In this document: positions 7,144-14,378 of the stretch, one piece after another
Numbering within the stretch: position 1 is the first letter of the stretch
Layout of the letters: each line of letters starts with the position of its first letter
Assembly: GCF_050268245.1 (NCBI RefSeq)
Contig: NZ_JBNNGK010000026.1
Coordinates: forward strand, 1-28,803
Source of the DNA: JBNNGK01 sp050268245
Lineage (GTDB): Bacteria > Pseudomonadota > Gammaproteobacteria > Enterobacterales > Enterobacteriaceae
Length of the DNA stretch: 28,803 nt
Direction: 5' to 3'
Program-made: the position numbers and the translations under genes
The notes under the pieces: generated by a model
What the model was told of the DNA's origin: nothing
Seen by the model: only the letters and a program-made list of their open reading frames with translations
The model's database searches: none

Positions 7144-7911
7144 TTAGGCCTCGCGGCATAAAATCACAGTGTCCTCGATCAGACGCCGAGCCACGGTGCC
7201 TGGAGGCGGCAACAACGGTAATCGGTCATAGCGATACCACCCCGCATGCAGTAATTCTTTCGGATCCGGGCACAGCTCACCACTGTGATAATCGGCCATA
7301 AACGCCATCATTAAGGAGTGCGGAAACGGCCACGGTTGTGAGGTTACATAACGCAAATTTCTTATCTGTAGCTGACTTTCTTCCATCACTTCCCGCGCAA
7401 CTGCCTGCTCCAACGTTTCCCCCACTTCAACAAAACCGGCTAACACGGTATGAACACCGCCACGATGGCGAACATGTTGCGCCAGCAGAATTTCATCATC
7501 ACGGCGAATCGCAACAATCACACAGGGGGCAATTTGCGGATAGTAACGCTCACGACAGTTTCCACACAGGCTGGCACTTTCGCTGCGGCTCAGGTGCATT
7601 TCATGGCCGCAGTAGCCACAAAATTTATGTGAACGGTAGAAATTAGCCAGTTGCACGCCACGCCCGGCGAGCTGAAATAAAGCGCGATCGAGATTGAGCA
7701 ATTGCCGTACTGAGCCCATGTCTTTCGGCATTGACTGACGCACCAGCCACACGGCCTCGCCCCCCCATTCACCGATCTGGCTCGCGCGGCAGCCGCGTAA
7801 GCCCATCTTGTCGGCAGACCCTAACGGCAATTCACCGTTTGGTAACCACAGTTTGCTGTCATGACTGACTATCCACCAGCCATTCTCATTACCCGTTAAT
7901 ACAAGTTCCAT
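7144..7911 (-). CDS. nudC: NADH pyrophosphatase / NAD-RNA decapping enzyme
   Basis: NudC hydrolyses NADH to NMNH and AMP and removes 5' NAD caps from RNA. The 255-residue protein has a zinc site of four cysteines (98, 101, 116, 119), the Nudix box starting at Gly159 (GFVEVGETLEQAVAREVMEES), and SQPWPF, which marks NADH-type Nudix enzymes. The usual Gly after EES in the Nudix box is Gln here. The ATG at 7911 is chosen because it aligns with the E. coli N-terminus up to the GWW motif. An in-frame GTG at 7944 would add 11 residues. The ribosome site is unusual: GGAGG is about 15 nt upstream, separated by a GTTGT/ACAAC hairpin. It diverges from rsd. Confidence 0.94.
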   Translation of the reverse strand: MELVLTGNENGWWIVSHDSKLWLPNGELPLGSADKMGLRGCRASQIGEWGGEAVWLVRQSMPKDMGSVRQLLNLDRALFQLAGRGVQLANFYRSHKFCGYCGHEMHLSRSESASLCGNCRERYYPQIAPCVIVAIRRDDEILLAQHVRHRGGVHTVLAGFVEVGETLEQAVAREVMEESQLQIRNLRYVTSQPWPFPHSLMMAFMADYHSGELCPDPKELLHAGWYRYDRLPLLPPPGTVARRLIEDTVILCREA

Positions 7912-8010
7912 ATCGTTGTTGCACAACCTCCACTTCACTGGCACTCTAGAAATCGATTTTGTTACAATTTTATAACTTACCGTTACTTTTTCTTACTTAC
8001 GGAGTCAATC

Positions 8011-8517
8011 ATGCTCAACCGTTTGGAAAGCCTGACTCAGCGCGTTGGTGGTAGTAATGAATTAGTTGATCAATGGCTTGAAGCGCGCAAACAATTACTG
8101 GTCGCTTACTGCACTCTCGTAGGGATCAAACCGAACAAAGAAAAGCATACGCCGTTGAATGAAAAAGCGCTGGAGAACTTTTGCCATAATTTGGTGGATT
8201 ATCTCTCCGCAGGGCATTTTCATATCTATGACAGAATTATCAAACGAGTGGAAGGTGTGGGCAGCCCAAAAATGGCGCTGGCTACGCAGATTTATCCCAA
8301 ATTATGGATCAATACCGAGCAGGTGATGGCGTTCCACGATCGTTACGCCGATACGGAGATCGACCAAGATCTATGCTTAGCATTCCATCACTCGCTCTCA
8401 GAGATCGGTGAAGTACTGGCCGCCCGGTTTGCACTGGAAGATCGACTCATTCTATTGGCTGCAGAAAGCTGGGAGCAGAATCACCAAGAAACGGCACCGG
8501 ACAACGCAACCCAATAG
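8011..8517 (+). CDS. rsd: Regulator of sigma D (anti-sigma-70 factor)
   Basis: Rsd binds the major sigma factor RpoD, mainly in stationary phase, and so favours alternative sigma factors. The product is 168 residues, about ten longer than E. coli Rsd, with the extra length in a polar C-terminal tail. It is predicted all-helical and starts MLNRLESLTQRVGGSN, typical of the Rsd/AlgQ family. CGGAG (8000-8004) lies 6 nt before the ATG. It diverges from nudC over a 99-bp AT-rich gap that must hold both promoters. It is followed by the thiamine operon control region, the same neighbour as in E. coli. Confidence 0.95.
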   Translation: MLNRLESLTQRVGGSNELVDQWLEARKQLLVAYCTLVGIKPNKEKHTPLNEKALENFCHNLVDYLSAGHFHIYDRIIKRVEGVGSPKMALATQIYPKLWINTEQVMAFHDRYADTEIDQDLCLAFHHSLSEIGEVLAARFALEDRLILLAAESWEQNHQETAPDNATQ

Positions 8518-8524
8518 TTTTCCC

Positions 8525-8554
8525 TTGCAGCTAATAACAACGCCCTTTTATACT
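8525..8554 (+). promoter_or_regulatory. Probable promoter of the thiCEFSGH operon
   Basis: TTGCAG (8525-8530), an 18-bp spacer and TATACT (8549-8554) give a plausible sigma-70 promoter. The predicted start near 8561 coincides with the first bases of the riboswitch P1 stem, as expected if the aptamer opens the transcript. Confidence 0.65.
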
Positions 8555-8559
8555 GAGGG

Positions 8560-8671
8560 CTCTTGTCGGAGTGCCTAGCGTCGCGCTTTTTATCAAAGTC
8601 GACCAGGCTGAGACCGTTAATTCGGGATCCGCGGAACCTGATCGGGTTAAGACCCGCGAAGGGAACAAGAG
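8560..8671 (+). promoter_or_regulatory. Thiamine pyrophosphate (TPP) riboswitch upstream of thiC
   Basis: The THI-box aptamer is clear. P1 is CTCTTGT (8560-8566) with ACAAGAG (8665-8671). The conserved cores CTGAGA (8608-8613), ACCTGAT (8636-8642) and GCGAAGGGA (8656-8664) are all present. Between TGCCT and AGGC there is an extra segment of about 28 nt (8577-8604) where E. coli thiC has a few bases, consistent with an optional P3a arm. Downstream, GATTTC/GAAATC (8691-8696, 8705-8710) can pair, and ACTCCCTCC at 8736-8744 could mask a Shine-Dalgarno sequence. No intrinsic terminator is seen before thiC, so control is probably translational and/or Rho-dependent. Confidence 0.97.
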
Positions 8672-8796
8672 TAATCAATCGCCACCGGTAGATTTCCAAC
8701 CTTAGAAATCCCTCTGCCGATCGGCTAACATCGTTACTCCCTCCGAACTCCAGACAAGCAATTTTCCACTCATCACCACACTGGTAGGAATTTGCT

Positions 8797-10734
8797 ATGT
8801 CTAATGTGAACAAAACCCGTCCTCGCAAAGAACAGCGTGAACAAGCCCAACAGTTTATCGATAACCTGCAAGGCGTTGCCTTCCCCAATTCGCGTAGAAT
8901 TTATCTTGAAGGTTCGCGCCCAGACTTACGGGTGCCCATGCGCGAGATTCAGCTCAGTCCGACACTCATCGGCGGCAGCAAAGACCATCCTCAATACGAA
9001 CAAAACGAAGCGATTCCAGTTTATGACACCGCCGGGCCCTACGGCGATCCGCAAGCCTCACTCGACGTCCATCGCGGTCTGCATAAATTGCGAGCGGGCT
9101 GGATTAGCGAACGCAATGATACCGAAACACTGCGCGGGGTAAGCTCCGGCTTTACCCAGCAGCGTTTAGCTGACGAAGGGTTGGATCACCTCCGCTTCGA
9201 GCACTTACCGCAGCCACGTAAGGCGCTGCCGGGTCGCTGCGTCACCCAGTTGCACTACGCACGTGCGGGCGTTATCACGCCTGAAATGGAGTTTATTGCC
9301 CTGCGCGAAAATATGGGCCGTGAACGCATACGTGGCGAGGTGCTACGCCAACAGCATCCTGGTCAAAGCTGGGGCGCCAATTTGCCAGACAACATCACGC
9401 CAGACTTCGTCCGTCAAGAAGTGGCCGCAGGTCGTGCCATTATTCCCGCTAATATTAATCACCCCGAATCCGAACCGATGATTATCGGCCGTAATTTTTT
9501 GGTCAAAGTTAACGCCAACATCGGCAATTCGGCGGTAACCTCGTCCATTGAAGAAGAAGTCGAAAAGCTGGTGTGGTCGACGCGCTGGGGAGCAGATACC
9601 GTGATGGATCTTTCCACCGGGCGCTATATCCATGAAACACGGGAATGGATCCTACGTAATAGCCCAGTCCCCATCGGCACCGTGCCGATCTATCAAGCGT
9701 TGGAGAAGGTTAACGGCGTAGCGGAAAATCTGACTTGGGAAATGTTCCGCGACACCCTGCTCGAACAAGCGGAACAAGGGGTGGATTATTTTACTATCCA
9801 CGCGGGCGTGTTACTGCGCTATGTCCCCATGACGGCCAAACGTCTGACAGGCATTGTTTCTCGCGGCGGTTCGATCATGGCCAAATGGTGCTTATCGCAT
9901 CATAAAGAAAATTTTCTCTACCAGCACTTCCGCGAAATCTGCGAAATTTGCGCCGCCTATGATGTATCGCTCTCTCTCGGGGATGGCCTACGCCCCGGTT
10001 CCATTCAGGATGCCAACGATGCCGCCCAGTTCGCAGAGCTGCATACGCTCGGCGAACTCACCAAAATTGCCTGGGAATATGACGTACAGGTGATGATCGA
10101 AGGCCCTGGGCATGTCCCCATGCAGATGATTCGCCGCAATATGACCGAAGAACTGGAGCATTGTCATGAAGCCCCTTTCTACACGCTGGGCCCCTTGACC
10201 ACCGATATCGCTCCGGGTTATGACCATTTCACTTCCGGCATTGGTGCCGCAATGATCGGCTGGTTTGGCTGTGCCATGCTGTGCTATGTCACTCCCAAAG
10301 AGCATCTTGGCCTTCCCAATAAAGAAGATGTGAAGCAAGGGCTGATTACCTACAAGATCGCCGCTCACGCGGCCGATCTGGCCAAAGGCCATCCGGGGGC
10401 GCAAATCCGTGATAATGCCATGTCCAAGGCACGCTTCGAATTCCGTTGGGAAGATCAGTTCAATCTGGCGTTAGATCCCGCCACTGCTCGCGCCTATCAC
10501 GATGAAACGCTGCCGCAAGAGTCCGGGAAAATCGCCCATTTCTGTTCAATGTGCGGCCCCAAATTCTGCTCAATGAAGATTTCACAGGAAGTACGCGACT
10601 ATGCCGCCGCGCAGGAAGCCGCCAAGCCGATCGAGGTATTATCCGGCATGGAAAAAATGTCTGCTGAATTTCGCTCTCGCGGCAGTGAGCTCTACCACAG
10701 CGCAACGGCCTGGCAGGAGGAGCAAAATGGCTGA
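8797..10734 (+). CDS. thiC: Phosphomethylpyrimidine synthase
   Basis: ThiC is a radical-SAM enzyme that rearranges aminoimidazole ribotide (AIR) into HMP phosphate, the pyrimidine half of thiamine. The 645-residue length fits the bacterial family. Its non-canonical cluster motif is near the C-terminus: Cys583-x2-Cys586-x4-Cys591 (CSMCGPKFC). GNIGNSAV-type sequence and HAGVLLRY in the middle are characteristic. AGGA (8786-8789) is 7 nt before the ATG. It is the first gene of the operon, about 125 nt after the TPP riboswitch, so it is repressed when TPP is plentiful. AIR branches from the purine pathway, linking it to purD at the other end of the window. The 3' end overlaps thiE by 8 bp. Confidence 0.98.
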   Translation: MSNVNKTRPRKEQREQAQQFIDNLQGVAFPNSRRIYLEGSRPDLRVPMREIQLSPTLIGGSKDHPQYEQNEAIPVYDTAGPYGDPQASLDVHRGLHKLRAGWISERNDTETLRGVSSGFTQQRLADEGLDHLRFEHLPQPRKALPGRCVTQLHYARAGVITPEMEFIALRENMGRERIRGEVLRQQHPGQSWGANLPDNITPDFVRQEVAAGRAIIPANINHPESEPMIIGRNFLVKVNANIGNSAVTSSIEEEVEKLVWSTRWGADTVMDLSTGRYIHETREWILRNSPVPIGTVPIYQALEKVNGVAENLTWEMFRDTLLEQAEQGVDYFTIHAGVLLRYVPMTAKRLTGIVSRGGSIMAKWCLSHHKENFLYQHFREICEICAAYDVSLSLGDGLRPGSIQDANDAAQFAELHTLGELTKIAWEYDVQVMIEGPGHVPMQMIRRNMTEELEHCHEAPFYTLGPLTTDIAPGYDHFTSGIGAAMIGWFGCAMLCYVTPKEHLGLPNKEDVKQGLITYKIAAHAADLAKGHPGAQIRDNAMSKARFEFRWEDQFNLALDPATARAYHDETLPQESGKIAHFCSMCGPKFCSMKISQEVRDYAAAQEAAKPIEVLSGMEKMSAEFRSRGSELYHSATAWQEEQNG

Positions 10735-11377
10735 TATCGCGATGCCTTTCCCTGCTACGCCGCATCGTCTCGGGTTGTACCCGGTCGTCGACAACGTTGA
10801 ATGGATCGCACGTCTGCTCGCGGCAGGCGTAACCACCCTTCAATTACGGATTAAAGACTTAACCGACGATCGGGTTGAAAGCGAGATCGTCGAGGCGATC
10901 GCGCTGGGAAAAAAATATCAGGCGCGGTTATTTATCAATGATTACTGGCGGCTGGCCATTAAACATCATGCCTATGGCGTGCATCTGGGGCAGGAGGATC
11001 TCGACACGGCGGATTTAGCCGCCATTCAACAGGCTGGGTTACGCCTCGGTATTTCAACCCACGATGACGCCGAAGTGGCACGCGCCAAAGCGGTGAAACC
11101 TTCCTACATCGCACTGGGGCATATTTTTCCTACGCAGACCAAAAATATGCCCTCCGCACCGCAAGGTCTGACAGAACTGCAACGTCACGTCGCGGATCTG
11201 CCAGACTTTCCCACCGTGGCAATCGGTGGGATCGACATTGATCGCGTCCCTGCGGTGCTGGCATCCGGCGTCGGCAGCATTGCGGTAGTCAGTGCCATCA
11301 CCAAAGCGGCGGATTGGCGAGCCGCCACCGCCGACCTGCTACGGATGATCGAAGGCAAGGAGGTGCGACATGCATAA
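10727..11377 (+). CDS. thiE: Thiamine-phosphate synthase
   Basis: ThiE couples HMP pyrophosphate with the thiazole phosphate to make thiamine monophosphate. It is a TIM barrel of 216 residues here (about 211 in E. coli). QLRIKD at 39-44, GVHLGQED at 84-91, GHIFPTQTK at 131-139 and AIGGID at 175-180 are the substrate and phosphate-binding blocks. The reading frame is open well upstream inside thiC. The ATG at 10727 is the start because AGGAGG (10715-10720) lies 6 nt before it and the N-terminus then fits the family. It overlaps thiC and thiF by 8 bp each, which implies translational coupling. Confidence 0.96.
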   Translation: MADIAMPFPATPHRLGLYPVVDNVEWIARLLAAGVTTLQLRIKDLTDDRVESEIVEAIALGKKYQARLFINDYWRLAIKHHAYGVHLGQEDLDTADLAAIQQAGLRLGISTHDDAEVARAKAVKPSYIALGHIFPTQTKNMPSAPQGLTELQRHVADLPDFPTVAIGGIDIDRVPAVLASGVGSIAVVSAITKAADWRAATADLLRMIEGKEVRHA

Positions 11378-12134
11378 CCCCCCGTCACTGTCCGATCACG
11401 AGTTCCTACGTTACAGCCGGCAATTGTTGCTGGAAGACATCGGCCCGCAAGGTCAAGAAAGCATTAAAAATGCCCGAGTACTGATCGTCGGCCTTGGCGG
11501 TTTGGGCTCACCCGCCGCGTTATATCTGGCGGCGGCGGGCGTTGGTACACTGTTGCTAGCCGATGATGACACCGTGCATCTCACTAACCTACAGCGGCAA
11601 ATCCTTTACCGAAGCGACGATATTTCGCAAGGGAAAGCCCGCCTGGCACAACATCATCTTCAGGCGCTAAATCCACTGGTTGAATGCATTGTGCTGGCGC
11701 AACGTCTGGATGGAAAGGCACTGCGGGACGCTGTTGAGCGCAGTGATTTGGTGCTGGATTGCAGCGACAATATGGAAACGCGTCACGCGGTAAATACCGC
11801 CTGCCTCCACGCTGCCAAGCCATTAATCAGCGGTAGCGCGGTGGGTTTCAGTGGTCAACTTCTGGTGCTCGAGCCCCCCTATCGTCACGGTTGTTACGCC
11901 TGTTTATATCCGGAGCAAACCGAACCACAACGTAACTGCCGCACCGCTGGCGTATTGGGACCGGTTGTCGGTGTGATAGGGACATTACAGGCATTGGAAG
12001 CCATCAAGATGCTGGCGGGTATGCCGTCCTCCCTTAGCGGCAAATTGCGATTGTTCGACGGTAAGCAGCAAAGTTGGCATACCTTACAGCTGAGCAAAAC
12101 GCATGCCTGCGCCGTTTGCGGAGGTGAGGCATGA
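11370..12134 (+). CDS. thiF: ThiS adenylyltransferase
   Basis: ThiF is an E1-like enzyme that adenylates the C-terminal glycine of ThiS so that sulfur can be loaded for thiazole formation. The 254-residue protein has the nucleotide loop GLGGLG at 41-46, LADDDTVHLTNLQRQ at about 63-77, DCSDNMETR at about 130-138, four zinc-type cysteines (175, 178, 247, 250) and Cys190 in PQRNCRTAGVLGP, the position of the E. coli cysteine that links to ThiS. This separates it from MoeB. It starts inside thiE and ends inside thiS (4-bp ATGA overlap). Confidence 0.95.
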   Translation: MHNPPSLSDHEFLRYSRQLLLEDIGPQGQESIKNARVLIVGLGGLGSPAALYLAAAGVGTLLLADDDTVHLTNLQRQILYRSDDISQGKARLAQHHLQALNPLVECIVLAQRLDGKALRDAVERSDLVLDCSDNMETRHAVNTACLHAAKPLISGSAVGFSGQLLVLEPPYRHGCYACLYPEQTEPQRNCRTAGVLGPVVGVIGTLQALEAIKMLAGMPSSLSGKLRLFDGKQQSWHTLQLSKTHACAVCGGEA

Positions 12135-12331
12135 AGATAAGCGTCAATGATCGGCCGCTGGAGCTGACGCAGCCTTTAACTCTCACCGCGCTACTGGAGC
12201 AGATTAAACGCCATCAACCGGGCACTGCGCTGGCGATTAATCGCACCATTATTCCGCGTGCCGATTGGGATCACCATTGGGTGCAGGACGGTGATGACAT
12301 CCTGCTTTTTCAAGCGATTGCCGGAGGCTGA
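12131..12331 (+). CDS. thiS: Sulfur carrier protein ThiS
   Basis: ThiS is a ubiquitin-fold sulfur carrier. Its C-terminal glycine becomes a thiocarboxylate that donates sulfur to the thiazole ring on ThiG. The 66-residue product has the usual size and ends in the diagnostic Gly-Gly, preceded by LLFQAIAGG. It overlaps thiF by 4 bp and is 1 bp from thiG, so the partner proteins are made together. Confidence 0.96.
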   Translation: MKISVNDRPLELTQPLTLTALLEQIKRHQPGTALAINRTIIPRADWDHHWVQDGDDILLFQAIAGG

Positions 12332-12332
12332 T

Positions 12333-13112
12333 ATGTTGCAAATCGCCGATACCACCTTTACCTCTCGCTTATTCACCGGCACCGGTAAATTCTCCACCCC
12401 AGCACTGATGCTCGATGCACTACAGGCTTCAGGCTCGCAGTTGGTCACCATGGCAATGCAACGCGTTGATCTACAAGGTGGCAACGACGCCATTCTGGCA
12501 CCGCTGCAACAGCTTGGCGTACGTTTGTTGCCCAATACCTCCGGGGCTAAAACCGCTGCGGAGGCAGTATTCGCCGCCCGACTAGCGCGTGAAGCACTAG
12601 GCACCCACTGGGTAAAACTCGAAATTCATCCCGATGTGAAATACCTGCTGCCCGATCCGATCGAAACGCTTAAGGCGGCAGAAATATTGGTCAAAGAAGG
12701 GTTTGTGGTGTTGCCTTACTGTGGCGCCGATCCCGTTTTATGCAAACGGCTGGAAGACGCAGGTTGTGCGGCTGTAATGCCGCTCGGTGCGCCGATCGGC
12801 ACCAACCGAGGGCTACGAACGCGTGATTTCATCGAAATCATTATTGAACAGTCAACGGTTCCTGTGGTGGTGGATGCCGGTATTGGTGCACCCAGTCATG
12901 CGTTGGAAGCAATAGAGTTGGGTGCCGATGCCGTGCTGGTCAACACCGCAATCGCCGTAGCGCACGATCCGGTGCAGATGGCGTGTGCGTTCCGCTTGGC
13001 AGTGGAGGCCGGTGAACAGGCACGTCAGGCCGGTTTGGCGAGCCGCCAGCGCTGGGCGGCCGCTTCCAGTCCATTAACTGCCTTTCTCAACCAAGATAGC
13101 GAGGTACAGTGA
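12333..13112 (+). CDS. thiG: Thiazole synthase
   Basis: ThiG builds the thiazole phosphate from deoxyxylulose phosphate, ThiS thiocarboxylate and dehydroglycine. It is a TIM barrel of 259 residues here. Lys95 in WVKLEIHPD is the residue expected to form the imine with the sugar. GAPIGTNRG and the VVVDAGIGAPS and ADAVLVNTAIA blocks bind phosphate. The frame is open upstream within thiS, but the ATG at 12333 follows GGAGG (12323-12327) by 5 nt and gives the family N-terminus. It meets thiH at a shared base. Confidence 0.96.
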   Translation: MLQIADTTFTSRLFTGTGKFSTPALMLDALQASGSQLVTMAMQRVDLQGGNDAILAPLQQLGVRLLPNTSGAKTAAEAVFAARLAREALGTHWVKLEIHPDVKYLLPDPIETLKAAEILVKEGFVVLPYCGADPVLCKRLEDAGCAAVMPLGAPIGTNRGLRTRDFIEIIIEQSTVPVVVDAGIGAPSHALEAIELGADAVLVNTAIAVAHDPVQMACAFRLAVEAGEQARQAGLASRQRWAAASSPLTAFLNQDSEVQ

Positions 13113-14245
13113 TGAACGAAGATTTCAGTCATCGCTGGCAACAGCTGAATTGGGACGATATTACACTGCGTATCAATAGCAAAACAGCGCAAGATGTGGA
13201 ATGGGCACTCCGCAGTGAAAAAACGACGCGCGAGGATTTTATGGCGCTGATTTCTCCTGCCGCAGCGAGCTATCTTGAACCCCTGGCACAACGTGCACAA
13301 CAGTTAACCCGCCAGCGGTTTGGCAATATCGTGAACTTTTATGTGCCGCTGTATCTGTCAAACCTGTGTGCGAATGATTGTACTTATTGCGGTTTTTCGA
13401 TGAGTAACCAGATTAAGCGTAAAACGTTGGATGCGGATGAGATTGAGCGTGAATGCCAGGCTATTAAGGCACTTGGTTTCGAACATCTGTTGTTGGTTAC
13501 CGGAGAGCATCAAACCAAGGTCGGAATGGATTACTTCCGTCACCATTTACCGCGCATTCGGCACCATTTTAGTTCGTTGATGATGGAGGTTCAGCCATTG
13601 TCGCAGCAGGACTATACCGAATTGAAGGCCGTCGGTTTGGATGGCGTACTGGTCTATCAGGAAACCTATCACCCGAAGGTGTACCAACAGCACCATCTGC
13701 GGGGTCAGAAGCAAGATTTCCATTGGCGCCTGACAACCCCCGATCGGCTCGGCCGGGCAGGGATCGACAAGATCGGCCTCGGTGCGTTAATCGGGCTATC
13801 CGACAGTTGGCGAACCGATTGCTATATGCTGGCGGAACATCTGTTTTATTTGCAACAAACGTATTGGCAGAGCCGTTATTCTGTCTCATTCCCACGTCTG
13901 CGCCCGTGCGCCGGTGGCATTGAACCCGCATCACTGATGAGCGAGTCGCAACTGGTTCAGTTGATTTGCGCATTTCGCCTGTTTGCGCCGGATGTTGAGC
14001 TGTCACTGTCAACGCGCGAATCGCCACACTTTCGCGATCATGTGATCCCAATTGCGATCAACAGCGTGAGTGCCGGTTCAAAAACACAGCCGGGTGGTTA
14101 TGCCGATGACGTTCCCCTGGCGCTGGAACAGTTTGAACCGCACGATGGCCGCTCCCCACAACAGGTCGCCCAAGCAATCAGCCGTGCCGGATTGCAGCCA
14201 GTATGGAAGAACTGGGAAAGATATTGGGGGCGAGTGAGCGATTAA
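13112..14245 (+). CDS. thiH: 2-iminoacetate (dehydroglycine) synthase
   Basis: ThiH is a radical-SAM tyrosine lyase that cleaves tyrosine to dehydroglycine and p-cresol, feeding ThiG under low oxygen. The 377-residue length equals E. coli ThiH. The radical-SAM cluster is Cys86-x3-Cys90-x2-Cys93 (CANDCTYC), followed by MEVQPL and DRLGRAGIDKIGLGALIGL. Having thiH rather than thiO shows this organism uses the tyrosine route. GTG at 13109 and ATG at 13112 are adjacent; GAGG (13101-13104) is 7 nt from the ATG, which is chosen. It is the last gene of the operon. Confidence 0.96.
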   Translation: MNEDFSHRWQQLNWDDITLRINSKTAQDVEWALRSEKTTREDFMALISPAAASYLEPLAQRAQQLTRQRFGNIVNFYVPLYLSNLCANDCTYCGFSMSNQIKRKTLDADEIERECQAIKALGFEHLLLVTGEHQTKVGMDYFRHHLPRIRHHFSSLMMEVQPLSQQDYTELKAVGLDGVLVYQETYHPKVYQQHHLRGQKQDFHWRLTTPDRLGRAGIDKIGLGALIGLSDSWRTDCYMLAEHLFYLQQTYWQSRYSVSFPRLRPCAGGIEPASLMSESQLVQLICAFRLFAPDVELSLSTRESPHFRDHVIPIAINSVSAGSKTQPGGYADDVPLALEQFEPHDGRSPQQVAQAISRAGLQPVWKNWERYWGRVSD

Positions 14246-14299
14246 CAGCTGTATCGATAACTAGCCCTAGCCAGCGCACGTTTGGCTCTCTTCGGCTAA

Positions 14300-14345
14300 A
14301 AACCGCAACGGGTGAGACACTTCTCCCGCTCGTTGCGGTTTATTT
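14300..14345 (+). terminator. Terminator of the thi operon, probably bidirectional
   Basis: AAACCGCAACG (14300-14310) pairs perfectly with CGTTGCGGTTT (14331-14341), with extra GGTGAG/CTCCC-type pairing in the loop, and is followed by TTTATTT. On the minus strand the same stem is followed by TTTTTAG, so it could also end the transcript of the converging M20 gene. Confidence 0.85.
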
Positions 14346-14378
14346 ACAACATTGGATTATACATCCCGTTTTTCGCCA

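Noticed and set aside
7873..7880. Chi-like octamers (CCACCAGC here and at 16466-16473)
   Set aside because: Chi sites are frequent in enterobacterial coding DNA, and two in this length carry no special meaning.
8542..8560. GCCCT/AGGGC hairpin after rsd as an rsd terminator
   Set aside because: The stem is only 5 bp, has no following T run, and overlaps the predicted thi promoter -10, so the promoter reading is preferred.
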